Shown piece by piece: positions 26,831-35,822 of a DNA stretch of 47,409 nt; within the stretch, counting starts at the first letter, position 1; each line of letters starts with the position of its first letter. A program made the position numbers and the translations under genes. Location: assembly GCF_920984735.1 (NCBI RefSeq), contig NZ_CAKLBU010000030.1:1-47409 (forward strand), read 5' to 3'. A model generated the notes under the pieces. That model ran no database searches, was not told the origin of the DNA, and worked only from the letters and a program-made list of their open reading frames with translations. Source of the DNA: Pedobacter sp. Leaf250 (lineage in GTDB: Bacteria > Bacteroidota > Bacteroidia > Sphingobacteriales > Sphingobacteriaceae).

Positions 26831-28075
26831 TTATCTTATTAAACCTTTTTTTGAGGAAAGTAAACGCTTTAGTTTGTTTACAATTGTACTAATAAGAGTA
26901 AGCTTCAATAATGGCCTTATCTTGTGGTAATACAATGTGTTTTCTGAGAGGTCTTTAGTCACTTTACTTAAAAATGAATGTTGGCTATAATATTTTTCCC
27001 AATGCTTATAGCATGCGTTTCCGATACTTTCATTTTCCTCATAAAACTGACGAAACAATAAATCAAAATCTTTAGTAAGTGTATTATCTTGATTTTTCAA
27101 AAAAATCACCTCTCCTACAAAACTCGGCGGGCAGTTATGTAGCCATTCATATTTTAAATCTTTCTTTTTTAGTTCAGAATAGGAACCATTCATCACCATA
27201 CTTGGGATTCCCAACTTTGCACTTTCCAACACAGATGTTCCCATTCCAAGAATTATATCATATTTTAAGAGTTCAAAGTCCAATTGATCCTTAGATACAT
27301 GGCCAACAAAGTTATAGCTAAAACCATATTTGTCAAAACTTTCTGTTAAATAGTTTTCATATTCTCCAGACCCAATTATGTGAAATTTAATTGAATCACT
27401 AAAAAGTGTAATTGTAGGTAGCAGACTGATTAAAGGTGTAATTTTAAAATCAATTACTCTTCCTAAAATGCAGATATTAATTTTTCTATGAGCTGAAATT
27501 TGATATTCTTTTCTCCTTGGTGCTACAGGATCTGAAGTAATTAGTGGCCAATATGTTGGTTCTATAGATTTTAAATTATAAAAATAGCTATTATAGTCAT
27601 AGTTACATTTATCCATCCAAATTGTACCTTTGGATTGCATTCCAATCTCAAAAAACTTTTTCGTCTTAGCTTTTTGTATAGGTGTCGTAAGGGTGGCGAT
27701 TATTTTTCTGTATGGCTCATTTTTTTTGTAGAAAAGATTGAATAAAGGAAGTATTTTTATCCCATCCTCGGGATGTGTTGACCAAAATGCTAATCTTACA
27801 CTTTGACCCAACGTAATAATATTTCCGATTAACTTTGCATGTAATAATATTAAGACAACAATACCTTCTTCAATATGTATTTTTCCATCTTCCTTAACAT
27901 AGACGATATTGCAATTCGGATTTCCTTTGTTTACATATTCTATGGTTGGCCCATTTGAAAATTCGATGTAATCTAAATCTATACCAGGCTTTCCAGATAG
28001 GAGCACAGTTAAGTTTGCGAGTAAAATATCACTGCCACCCATCTGACGGGCTGGGTTGTATATAGAAACTTTCAT
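26831..28075 (-). CDS. Glycosyltransferase (GT-B fold, distant)
   Basis: Protein of 414 residues that begins VSIYNPARQMGGSDILLANLTVLL, the glycine-rich loop of GT-B enzymes. The C-terminal half has KINICILGRVIDFKITPLISLL, FHIIGSGEYENYL and DIILGMGTSVLESAKLGIPSMVM, the last replacing the E-x7-E region of GT4. It is less typical than its neighbours. Its start overlaps the stop of wzx as ATGA, so it is coupled to it. Donor unknown. Confidence 0.72.
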   Translation of the reverse strand: MKVSIYNPARQMGGSDILLANLTVLLSGKPGIDLDYIEFSNGPTIEYVNKGNPNCNIVYVKEDGKIHIEEGIVVLILLHAKLIGNIITLGQSVRLAFWSTHPEDGIKILPLFNLFYKKNEPYRKIIATLTTPIQKAKTKKFFEIGMQSKGTIWMDKCNYDYNSYFYNLKSIEPTYWPLITSDPVAPRRKEYQISAHRKINICILGRVIDFKITPLISLLPTITLFSDSIKFHIIGSGEYENYLTESFDKYGFSYNFVGHVSKDQLDFELLKYDIILGMGTSVLESAKLGIPSMVMNGSYSELKKKDLKYEWLHNCPPSFVGEVIFLKNQDNTLTKDFDLLFRQFYEENESIGNACYKHWEKYYSQHSFLSKVTKDLSENTLYYHKIRPLLKLTLISTIVNKLKRLLSSKKGLIR

Positions 28076-29358
28076 TGCTCTCGATTAAAGATTAGCTTTC
28101 TAAAAATCATTACCATTAGAATAAAATAGAATATATAAGTTATAGCATAAGAAACCGTGGCGCCGTAGACTCCATATCGATTTACTAATAGAAATGATAT
28201 TACAACAAAGCATACACTTGATAATAATTCAGTTATCACATACATTTTACTCATTGATTTAGCCACCATCTGAAAAGATAAAATCCAACCAGCTATCTTA
28301 AAAAAATCACCAATTAATTGGAAAGGAAAAAGCTCCTTCATAGATAAAAATTCAGAATTAAATAAAATAAGAATTATCCATTTCTGAAGGAAAAAAATAC
28401 TTAAAGATATAATTACCAAAATAGGAATAATAAGTCTGTATGCAGATATGACCTCCCTCCTCAACTCACTATGCTTTACTAATTCTGAAAATCTTGGCAG
28501 ATAGTAAATGGCTAGAGATGTTGTAATAACCATAAGATACATTCCAGAAATTTTATTAACACCCTCCCAAATGCCCGCATCATGTAACGAAGCGTGCTGA
28601 ACAATTCTGCTTCTTACAATAAGTTGACTAACCGGTACAGTCGCCGCACTCACAAGAGCCATGGCAGAATAGTGAGCTAAACGTATTCCTGCGAATTTAC
28701 TGAATCTCCCAAAAAAGCTTTTAATTGTGAACCATTTACATTTAAGGCAATATAAAAAGGTGACGATAAAAACAACTGATTGATATGTTATAGATGCTAA
28801 TAATGCCCCATAAATACCATAAAAGTATGCTAAAATAGCAGAGAATAGAAGGCTTAAAATGCTTCCCAGCATATTTATTCTTACATACAGTTTAAAATGT
28901 TTGTATCCATTCAGAACAGATAACAGCAAGTTATTTGCTGCGTATAGAATTAGCGTAATCCCAAATACTATAATTATAGATTGAAATTTAGTATCATTAA
29001 GAATTAGATGAGAAAAATATCCAGACCCTAAAATCAGAACTATGCTGCCAATAATTGTACAAATTATTGTAATCCAGACTGATGTTTGTAAATAAAGTTC
29101 TATCTTTTTGGGAGAATTTTGATGTTGTGCAACATATTTGGTTACTCCGCTATTAATACCGCCCGTAGATAATGATAAGAAAATAGAGGAAAAATTTGAT
29201 AGCTGACCTAATAATGCTATTCCAGCTGGGCCTATAAGTACTGCTACAATTTTAATACTTACAAAGCTTGTTAGCATTTTAACTAAGGTAGCCATAGCAT
29301 TCAACGAAAAAACTTTTACAACATCTTTTGAAAGAATGTGTCCGATCTTTTTTATCAC
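28072..29358 (-). CDS. wzx: Lipid-linked oligosaccharide flippase (Wzx-like)
   Basis: At 428 residues it has about 12 membrane helices of the MOP/polysaccharide-transport superfamily. The N-terminus (VFSLNAMATLVKMLTSFVSIKIV, then AVLIGPAGIALLGQLSNF) is the usual Wzx beginning. It moves the finished undecaprenyl-linked unit to the periplasm for Wzy. Both ends overlap neighbours as ATGA (fdtB before, glycosyltransferase after). Confidence 0.9.
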   Translation of the reverse strand: MIKKIGHILSKDVVKVFSLNAMATLVKMLTSFVSIKIVAVLIGPAGIALLGQLSNFSSIFLSLSTGGINSGVTKYVAQHQNSPKKIELYLQTSVWITIICTIIGSIVLILGSGYFSHLILNDTKFQSIIIVFGITLILYAANNLLLSVLNGYKHFKLYVRINMLGSILSLLFSAILAYFYGIYGALLASITYQSVVFIVTFLYCLKCKWFTIKSFFGRFSKFAGIRLAHYSAMALVSAATVPVSQLIVRSRIVQHASLHDAGIWEGVNKISGMYLMVITTSLAIYYLPRFSELVKHSELRREVISAYRLIIPILVIISLSIFFLQKWIILILFNSEFLSMKELFPFQLIGDFFKIAGWILSFQMVAKSMSKMYVITELLSSVCFVVISFLLVNRYGVYGATVSYAITYIFYFILMVMIFRKLIFNREQ

Positions 29359-30458
29359 TGGTATTGATTAGTTTTGTTGATAACTATATCTACATCATCC
29401 TCAGTCATTACCGGGCTTATAGGTAAACTTAGCACCTCACTATGTATTTTTTCAGTAATTGGAAAAACCAAATGATTCATTTCCCTAAATGCCCCCTGTC
29501 TATGCGGTGGGATAGGGTAGTGAATTAAGGTTTGGATGCCATTGTCTGAATAGTAGTCCTGTAATGCTTGCCTCTCTTTAGTTCTTATAACAAATAAATG
29601 CCAAACATGCTCATTTTCATTAGCAGGTAATTCCGGGAGAGTAATCTTTGAATTTCTAATTTCCGAAATATACCTCTTTGCTATAATTTTTCTTTTCTGA
29701 TTATCACTGTCAATATATTTTAATTTGATGTCTAGTACAGAAGCTTGGATTTCATCTAATCGCGAATTTAATCCTTGAAATACATTGACATACTTTTCAT
29801 TAGATCCGTAATTTGCAAGCGCACGAATTGTGGTTGCCAATTCATCGTCATTGGTTGTAACAGCACCACCATCGCCCAAAGCTCCTAAATTTTTACCAGG
29901 ATAAAAACTAAACCCTGCAGCATCAGCTAAGCCACCTGTTTTAATGTTACTATATTCTGCACCTATTGCCTGAGCATTATCTTCAATTATTTTGAGACTG
30001 TGCTGTTCAGCAATTTCTGAGAGTTCAGACGAGAAGATAACCCGTCCATACAAATGAACAATCATAATCGCTTTAGTTTTCTGAGTTATTTTTTCTTTAA
30101 TTTTTGATATATTGATATTAAAATTATTTAAATCGGGTTCTACAAGTATAGGAACTAATCCATTATCAGAAATTGCCAAAATAGATGCTATATATGTATT
30201 TGCGGGAACAATAACTTCATCACCTGCTTTCATGATACCAAGCTGAATATATGCCCGCAAAATCAACCTTAAAGCATCTAAACCATTTGCTACACCTATT
30301 GCATGAGAAACTCCTATGTATTTTGCCAGATTTTTTTCAAAATTTTTGACTTCATTACCTAAAAGATACCAACCTGTCCGATATGTATCAATCAATTTTT
30401 TTTCAATCTCCTTTTGGTGTATGAGATTTATTTTTTGCAGATCTAAAAACTTTATCAT
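29355..30458 (-). CDS. fdtB: dTDP-3-keto-6-deoxyhexose 3-aminotransferase (FdtB/QdtB-like, DegT family)
   Basis: PLP enzyme of 367 residues. It has IKFLDLQKINLIHQKEIEKK at the start, GVANGLDALRLILRAY, DEVIVPANTYIASILAI, LKIIEDNAQAIGAEY, and the PLP Lys in SFYPGKNLGALGDGGAV, followed by NYGSNEKYVNVFQGLNSRLDEIQASVL. These features match FdtB/QdtB/DesV-type 3-aminotransferases and differ from the PglE-like gene at 13970. With the FdtA cupins upstream, it would make a dTDP-3-amino-3,6-dideoxyhexose. Confidence 0.87.
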   Translation of the reverse strand: MIKFLDLQKINLIHQKEIEKKLIDTYRTGWYLLGNEVKNFEKNLAKYIGVSHAIGVANGLDALRLILRAYIQLGIMKAGDEVIVPANTYIASILAISDNGLVPILVEPDLNNFNINISKIKEKITQKTKAIMIVHLYGRVIFSSELSEIAEQHSLKIIEDNAQAIGAEYSNIKTGGLADAAGFSFYPGKNLGALGDGGAVTTNDDELATTIRALANYGSNEKYVNVFQGLNSRLDEIQASVLDIKLKYIDSDNQKRKIIAKRYISEIRNSKITLPELPANENEHVWHLFVIRTKERQALQDYYSDNGIQTLIHYPIPPHRQGAFREMNHLVFPITEKIHSEVLSLPISPVMTEDDVDIVINKTNQYQ

Positions 30459-30460
30459 TG

Positions 30461-30994
30461 TTAATAATTTAATGTATGAAAATTTCGAAACTTCTGTAAC
30501 ATTTCATGAAAATTATTTTTAGGAAATTCGAAAAATACATCAATGTCTGTTTCTGATTTTTTTACAGCGCCATATGAAAGATGAAAATTAACAACTTTTA
30601 CATTATCTTTTCTTACTTCAAACTCTGCAACTTCTAACTGAAGTTGATTGAAAGCAAAATGATAAGATAAAACAATACTTTCAATTGCGATAGCAGGTGA
30701 GGTGTGCTTTTTTATAATCCATCGGCCGCAATTGAATTTGCCATCAATAATATTATAGATGCCACCCGTTCCTACATTTTCTCCACTCCTGTTCTCTAAA
30801 ATAAAATAATAGTCTCCACTTCTTATTAGTTGATCAGCAATCCAATTTCTCTGACTATCTACCGATTGTGGAGTTGCATTTATGAATTGATTTCGTTCCG
30901 GATCTAAACGAAGATCTAATATAAATTCTGCATCATCAATAGCAGCAGAACGCAGTGAAACATGTTTTCCGATGAGAGGTTCTTTTAAAATCAT
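30461..30994 (-). CDS. GNAT-family N-acetyltransferase
   Basis: GNAT of the RimJ/RimL type, 177 residues: EPLIGKHVSLRSAAIDDAEFILDLR at the start, FILENRSGENVGTGGIYNI (strands 3-4), IAIESIVLSYHFAFNQL, and FEVRKDNVKVVNFHLSYGAVKKS (acetyl-CoA end). Such proteins in sugar loci N-acylate amino sugars, as PseH does. As FdtC is also present, it may act on a different sugar or an alternative acyl group. It lies 2 bp before fdtB. Confidence 0.8.
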   Translation of the reverse strand: MILKEPLIGKHVSLRSAAIDDAEFILDLRLDPERNQFINATPQSVDSQRNWIADQLIRSGDYYFILENRSGENVGTGGIYNIIDGKFNCGRWIIKKHTSPAIAIESIVLSYHFAFNQLQLEVAEFEVRKDNVKVVNFHLSYGAVKKSETDIDVFFEFPKNNFHEMLQKFRNFHTLNY

Positions 30995-31010
30995 ATTGTA
31001 AAGTTAAGAG

Positions 31011-31505
31011 TTATAATAAGTCTTCATATTTAATATTTCCTTCCTTATCGATAGTCCCTCTAAAGATCGCAGGTGTGCCAAACCAAACCGTATTGGCGGG
31101 AATATCCTTTGTTACCGTACTCCCTGCACCAATCAAAGCATTTTCACCTATGGTGTTTCCAGCAATAATTGTAGAATTTGCTCCTATTGATGCACCTTTT
31201 CGCACCAAAGTTTTAGCAAAATACGGTTTATGTATCTTAGAACGGGGAACCAAATCATTTGTAAAGGTTACATTAGGACCAATGAAAACATCATCCTCCA
31301 ACGTTACCCCGTCCCATAATTGTACGCCTGATTTTACTGTAACGTTATTCCCAACTTTTACATCGTTCTCAACAAATACATGGGAATTAATATTGCAATT
31401 CTGGCCAATAACAGCGTGCTCTAAAATTATACAGTATTGCCAGACTACAGTTTTATCACCTATATTTTTAGTGTGTACCTCGGATGATGGATGAATATCA
31501 AACAT
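31011..31505 (-). CDS. fdtC: dTDP-3-amino sugar N-acetyltransferase (FdtC/WxcM N-domain type)
   Basis: Hexapeptide beta-helix protein of 164 residues: VWQYCIILEHAVIGQNCNIN, VENDVKVGNNVTVKSGVQLW, FIGPNVTFTNDLVPRSK (FTND-like catalytic loop), VRKGASIGANSTIIAGNTIG, IGAGSTVTKDIPANTVWFG. This is the FdtC/QdtC/WbpD-like subgroup, which acetylates the 3-amino group of dTDP sugars or similar. Its start overlaps the stop of the second FdtA gene by 8 bp. Confidence 0.85.
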   Translation of the reverse strand: MFDIHPSSEVHTKNIGDKTVVWQYCIILEHAVIGQNCNINSHVFVENDVKVGNNVTVKSGVQLWDGVTLEDDVFIGPNVTFTNDLVPRSKIHKPYFAKTLVRKGASIGANSTIIAGNTIGENALIGAGSTVTKDIPANTVWFGTPAIFRGTIDKEGNIKYEDLL

Positions 31506-31914
31506 TTCTTCTATATTTTAAAAAGTCGTTATAATCTCTTATGTAATCTGCTTCTGTATATTTCATTGAAGCTAGTACCAAGCATATACTACCGCTTGAA
31601 AAACCTTTCATTTCCCTCCAAATCCCTGGTTTTATATGTAACGCCTTATTTGGATGATTTAAAAAAACCTCAGATCGGTTTTTGCCATCATCTAATATAA
31701 ACGTAAATGACCCACTGGCAGCCACAACATATTGCTGAAGCTCATAATGTGCATGACCACCTCTTGATACATCCATTGGGACATCGTATAAATAATAAAT
31801 CCTTTTGATATCAAATGGGATTCCATTATTATTTTCTAAAACTGTTATCTTACCACTTTTATTGTGAACAATGGACAATTCTACTGTAAGGCAATCTTCA
31901 ACATTATTGAACAT
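31498..31914 (-). CDS. fdtA: dTDP-4-keto-6-deoxyglucose 3,4-ketoisomerase (FdtA/QdtA cupin), intact His pair
   Basis: FdtA-family cupin of 138 residues. It has KITVLENNNGIPFDIKRIYYLYDVP and the active-site RGGHAHYELQQYVVAASGSF with both conserved His residues, then KPGIWREMKGFSSGSICLVLAS and YTEADYIRDYNDFL. FdtA/QdtA enzymes move the keto group from C4 to C3 of dTDP-4-keto-6-deoxyglucose before amination by FdtB. It is a tandem paralogue of the next gene upstream, overlapping it by 11 bp. The substrate source (rmlA/rmlB) is not in the window. Confidence 0.88.
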   Translation of the reverse strand: MFNNVEDCLTVELSIVHNKSGKITVLENNNGIPFDIKRIYYLYDVPMDVSRGGHAHYELQQYVVAASGSFTFILDDGKNRSEVFLNHPNKALHIKPGIWREMKGFSSGSICLVLASMKYTEADYIRDYNDFLKYRRNV

Positions 31915-32305
31915 TTTTTATTTTTTTAAAATCATCAAAATTTCTAATGTAGTCTGCCTCATCATAAACTTTATTTGAAACAATTAAAGCTAAAGAATTC
32001 GTCGAAAAATTTTCCAAGCTTCTCCAATACATGCTTGGCACATATAAACCGAAGTAGGAACGATTTAAAGAGAACTTTTCTATCTTGCTTCCATCATTTA
32101 ATACCACATCAAAGCTCCCAGATAATGCGACAATGAATTCTTTCTGCGCTCTGAAAGCATGACTACCTCTCATTTCCCCACCAGGCACATCATATATCCA
32201 ATAGGTTCTTGCAATTTCAAAAGGGAGCTGTCCCGAAAATTCAAAAAACGACAGATTTCCTCTCTTATCTACGATTTTTGGAAGGTTAATTAGTTTTGGA
32301 TTCAT
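31904..32305 (-). CDS. FdtA-family cupin with one active-site His replaced
   Basis: Cupin of 133 residues with the same layout as its downstream paralogue: NLPKIVDKRGNLSFFEFSGQ, EIARTYWIYDVPGG, MRGSHAFRAQKEFIVALSGS, VPSMYWRSLENFSTNSLALI, YDEADYIRNFDDF. The motif RGSHAF has Phe where FdtA enzymes have the second His (RGxHAH), a residue implicated in catalysis. It may be inactive alone, act as a partner subunit in a mixed dimer, or handle another ketosugar. It is the first gene of the sugar block, 307 bp after wzc. Confidence 0.8.
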   Translation of the reverse strand: MNPKLINLPKIVDKRGNLSFFEFSGQLPFEIARTYWIYDVPGGEMRGSHAFRAQKEFIVALSGSFDVVLNDGSKIEKFSLNRSYFGLYVPSMYWRSLENFSTNSLALIVSNKVYDEADYIRNFDDFKKIKNVQ

Positions 32306-32612
32306 TTAAAAAAAATTTTTAAAGATTATTCTACGATGCAACTTCAACTCGATCTTAATAAATTTTAGAATTAGTTTATAACTTGTATCTCATTTAAACA
32401 TAATATCAAACATCCAATATTATTGATAATAATGGCAACTTTGTACTATATCGTTTCATTTAAGTTTTTTTTTTTTTAAAAATCAAGTAGAATAAAGTAA
32501 GCGGTTAAAAATAATCAAATATCAATAAGTTTGTAACTCTGCATCTATTGAAACGATTTATACTCATCCAATAATGGGTGAATGTAAATAATACACAAAA
32601 TATATGTTTAAA
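32306..32612. other. Intergenic spacer between wzc and the sugar genes
   Basis: A 307-bp AT-rich gap with a long T/A tract (about 32466-32479 on the plus strand). An imperfect hairpin (TCACCCA-TTAT-TGGATGA on the minus strand, near 32570) lies just after wzc and could attenuate transcription. An internal promoter is possible but no consensus box is clear. Confidence 0.35.
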
Positions 32613-35000
32613 CTACATCCTATTTTTTAATCTTTTGAATAGTCCCATTAAATTTCGGTGAGGTTTTTCGCTTTCATTATCATAATACCCATACCCATAC
32701 CCATATCCATAACCATATCCAAGGCTACCTCCAGATTTTATACCGTTAAAAATAACATTTAACTTTGGAAATTTTTGCTCATGATATAGTGCATCAAGTT
32801 GTAGTATTTGATGCTTAAATGTAACTCCTTGTCTAACTAAATAGATAGTGATGTCCGCTAGGCGCGCGAGTAATTGAGCATCAGTTACTAAGCCAATAGG
32901 AGGGGTGTCAATTATGATTTCATCATAGTTATTTTTTAAATAATTAATAAGCTCGTCAACTTCTTTCAATAGTAATAGTTCACTTGGATTCGGTGGAATG
33001 TTTCCCGAGCCGATCACAAAAAGATTGGGATGGACTCCAGAGGGTTGGATAATATCTGCTATAGAAGCTTTACCAATGATATAATTAGTAAGGCCCACTT
33101 TGCCTTCAAGCTGCAGATATTTGCTAATTTTGGGTTTTCTCAAATCAAACTCCAGTAGAATTACTTTACGACCACTAACGGCAAATGCTGTGGCCAAGTT
33201 ACTGGCAACAAAACTTTTCCCTTCACCAGACATACTGGAAGTAAACAGCGTTGTATTTCCAGTATGTCGACTATCTGATCCTAATAGGTATTGCATATTA
33301 GTTCTAATAGACCGAAACTGTTCCGCAATAGCTTTTCTGCTATTTTGTTGAACGACAATAGCTTCAATTCCCTCATCATATATTATTTCTCCCAGTAACG
33401 GAATTTGTGAGACATCTGTGATATCTGAATTAACAGTTACCTTATCATTTAATAAATCCCTCGCATAAATATAACCTGATGGCAAAATAAGACCAACAAG
33501 AACTGCCATAAAATAAATCATTCCATTCTTGGGACTAATAGGACTTCTAGCTACATTAGCCACATCAACTATCCTAGTATCTGTTACAGACGAAGCATAT
33601 GACAATGCGGTTTCCTCCTTTTTTTGCAAAAGATATAAATAAAGGGTTTCTTTTACAGTTTGTTGGCGTTTGATACTAATATATGCCCTTTCTTGTCCTG
33701 GAATCTTCTTTATTGAACTTTGAAATTGTGCATTATTCCCTTCCAATTGTTTTTTAGTATTTAGCAATAGGTTTTCAATATTCTGAATGTTGGTACGAAT
33801 TCCCGCCCTCGTCGTCTCTATTTGTTTATTAATAGGATCTACCAATGGATTGTTGGCTTGCGTAGTAGCCAAAAGCTGATCTCTCTTTAATTGTAATTCA
33901 CTTAACTGCCTAATCTGTGTCAACAGAATTGGATCGTCAATTCCAAACGTACTCGGTAATTTTTCTCCTGGAGAAGTTGAATTAACATAGCGTAAGACAT
34001 CCTTTATTGTTCCTATCTGTAAATTTACCTGACTTAGTCCAACATCGTTTGCTTTTACGTTTTCAAGAAATAAATCGGCATCGTCTGTGAGATTTGTAAG
34101 GCCCCTGCTACTTTTGAATAGTTCAACCTCCTTTTCTACATCAGTTAATTCTCCAGTTAGAAGTTTTAGACGTCCATCAATAAACCTAAGCGTACTTTCT
34201 GTAGTTTTATTTTTGTCAGATAATCCAGCATCGTTATATACTTGTATAAGCGTATTTAATATGTCCTTCCCGTTTTGCGGCATTGTTGCTTTGTAATTGA
34301 GAGCAATTAAAGAAGCTTCTTGATTTGGCAGGCTAACATTCAAATTATCTAAGCATGCCTCAGTTACAGAAGTAGGATCATGAATGACAATAGTTAATGG
34401 TTTTGAATAAGTTCTTCTGAAGTTAGGTAAACGCTGAATTTTATAGCTTCCTATGCTATTATTTTGGACTTTATCTAATTCACCACTAATTTGCTTACCA
34501 TTATTATCAATTAAAATATAATGCAATTGGTCGGGAAATTTTAACTCAAAGGCTTGTTCATACAATGTACTATCTATCTGAATAGGCAGAAAGTTTATTG
34601 GACGTGAGCCATATACATCTCCATCCACTACACGTCCTTTGGCGTAATATCCAATCATTAAATTTAGCCTATCAACGACTACACGCATTAGTGTTTTAGA
34701 TTTTAAGATTTCAATTTCATTTTCTACAACCTTATTGCCTCCAAAAAGCCCCATTTCGTCCAAAATATCTTCTTTAGGCATTCTCCCTTTCTTGTCATCC
34801 TTGATTAGTAACGTACTGTTAATATTATAAACTGGTTTGGCATATCGAAGATAAATAAAGGCAATGGACAGCGTAATAATAACTGCTACAAGAAATAATG
34901 GCCAATGATAAATATATTTTCCTATTAGTTTTTGTAAATCAAAATTGTTACCATTATCTTTACCAATGGATTGAGAGATAGCTCTTTCGTTATTCAGCAT
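32613..35000 (-). CDS. wzc: Polysaccharide co-polymerase/tyrosine autokinase (Wzc)
   Basis: A 795-residue inner-membrane BY-kinase. Transmembrane helix 1 (about 31-52, YHWPLFLVAVIITLSIAFIY) precedes a long periplasmic coiled-coil domain (about 55-500) with PPQNGK-like repeats; helix 2 is at about 505-525 (YFMAVLVGLILPSGYIYA). The kinase domain has Walker A SSMSGEGKSFVASNLA, Walker A' VILLEFDLRKPK and Walker B EIIIDTPP. The C-terminus is a tyrosine cluster made of repeated Gly-Tyr. It sets chain length with Wzy and contacts Wza; its phosphorylation cycle controls export. It lies 12 bp after wza. Confidence 0.95.
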   Translation of the reverse strand: MLNNERAISQSIGKDNGNNFDLQKLIGKYIYHWPLFLVAVIITLSIAFIYLRYAKPVYNINSTLLIKDDKKGRMPKEDILDEMGLFGGNKVVENEIEILKSKTLMRVVVDRLNLMIGYYAKGRVVDGDVYGSRPINFLPIQIDSTLYEQAFELKFPDQLHYILIDNNGKQISGELDKVQNNSIGSYKIQRLPNFRRTYSKPLTIVIHDPTSVTEACLDNLNVSLPNQEASLIALNYKATMPQNGKDILNTLIQVYNDAGLSDKNKTTESTLRFIDGRLKLLTGELTDVEKEVELFKSSRGLTNLTDDADLFLENVKANDVGLSQVNLQIGTIKDVLRYVNSTSPGEKLPSTFGIDDPILLTQIRQLSELQLKRDQLLATTQANNPLVDPINKQIETTRAGIRTNIQNIENLLLNTKKQLEGNNAQFQSSIKKIPGQERAYISIKRQQTVKETLYLYLLQKKEETALSYASSVTDTRIVDVANVARSPISPKNGMIYFMAVLVGLILPSGYIYARDLLNDKVTVNSDITDVSQIPLLGEIIYDEGIEAIVVQQNSRKAIAEQFRSIRTNMQYLLGSDSRHTGNTTLFTSSMSGEGKSFVASNLATAFAVSGRKVILLEFDLRKPKISKYLQLEGKVGLTNYIIGKASIADIIQPSGVHPNLFVIGSGNIPPNPSELLLLKEVDELINYLKNNYDEIIIDTPPIGLVTDAQLLARLADITIYLVRQGVTFKHQILQLDALYHEQKFPKLNVIFNGIKSGGSLGYGYGYGYGYGYYDNESEKPHRNLMGLFKRLKNRM
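32683..32722. repeat. Hexanucleotide repeat coding for the Wzc Gly-Tyr tail
   Basis: The plus strand shows repeated CCCATA/CCATAT units, coding on the minus strand for a run of Gly-Tyr pairs. As each unit is 6 bp, slippage would change the number of tyrosines without shifting the frame. Confidence 0.6.
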
Positions 35001-35012
35001 TGCTTTAATCTA

Positions 35013-35789
35013 TTATAATTGAGTAATTAGAAGAACTACGATTGAAGCTACGGATAGCAGAATGCCTACATTTCTGTAGCTAGAATCTACACTCGCGTAT
35101 TTGGCATTGCTGGGTTGAATATACAAAATATCGTTATTCTGTAAATAATAGTAGGGAGAATTAAATAAATCTTTTTTTTGAAGGTTTAAACGAATGTATT
35201 GTCTCTCGCCCTGTACTTCCCTTACTAACAACACATTATTTCTTAATGCTGTAATGGATAAATCTCCTGCCATGCTTAATGCTTCCGCGACTGAAACGCG
35301 TTCGTTTTGAATTGGATAAACACCAGGGTTAGCCACATCTCCCAAAATCGACACCTTGAAATTAACTAGTCGTAAACTTAATACCGGTTCTTTCAGGTAA
35401 TTATTCAATTTCGATTTTATTAAGTCTCTTGCTTCTATAAGTGTAAATCCTTCAATATTTATCGATCCCAATAAAGGCATTTGAATTGCACCTTGTTGAT
35501 CGACAGTAAATCCATTAGCTGCATTTTGAGGGCTTTGACTGCTCCCAGGAGCAGTTTGTACAGAACTTGTGTTTCCCATGTTGAAGATAGCTGATGCTTC
35601 AGGATTCAAACTAGTTATTGTGAGAGCTAAAATATCACCTTTTTGTATTTTCAACGTAGAATAATTCTTTATCTGCTCACGTACCATACCACTATCCCGT
35701 AAATCTTGAAAATACGGAACTGATTTATAACGAACACCACAAGAACTGAATACTGCTGCCAAAATCATTACATAATATATTTGTTTCAT
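35013..35789 (-). CDS. wza: Outer-membrane polysaccharide export lipoprotein (Wza)
   Basis: A 258-residue protein with lipoprotein signal MKQIYYVMILAAVFSSCGVR (lipid on Cys17). It is followed by the export domain (SVPYFQDLRDSG; ILALTITSLNPEASAIFNM; VDQQGAIQMPLLGSINIEG) and an SLBB-type domain (VSILGDVANPGVYPIQNERV, LSMAGDLSITALRNNVLLVR). A C-terminal hydrophobic helix (about 240-258) would cross the outer membrane, as in Wza. It is the first gene of the operon, with a -7 box 34-41 bp upstream. Confidence 0.93.
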   Translation of the reverse strand: MKQIYYVMILAAVFSSCGVRYKSVPYFQDLRDSGMVREQIKNYSTLKIQKGDILALTITSLNPEASAIFNMGNTSSVQTAPGSSQSPQNAANGFTVDQQGAIQMPLLGSINIEGFTLIEARDLIKSKLNNYLKEPVLSLRLVNFKVSILGDVANPGVYPIQNERVSVAEALSMAGDLSITALRNNVLLVREVQGERQYIRLNLQKKDLFNSPYYYLQNNDILYIQPSNAKYASVDSSYRNVGILLSVASIVVLLITQL

Positions 35790-35822
35790 AAGTTACAAAC
35801 AGAATTTTTTAAATTTAGATTA

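Noticed and set aside
31075..31494. 139-codon plus-strand frame
   Set aside because: Antisense to the clearly coding fdtC gene.
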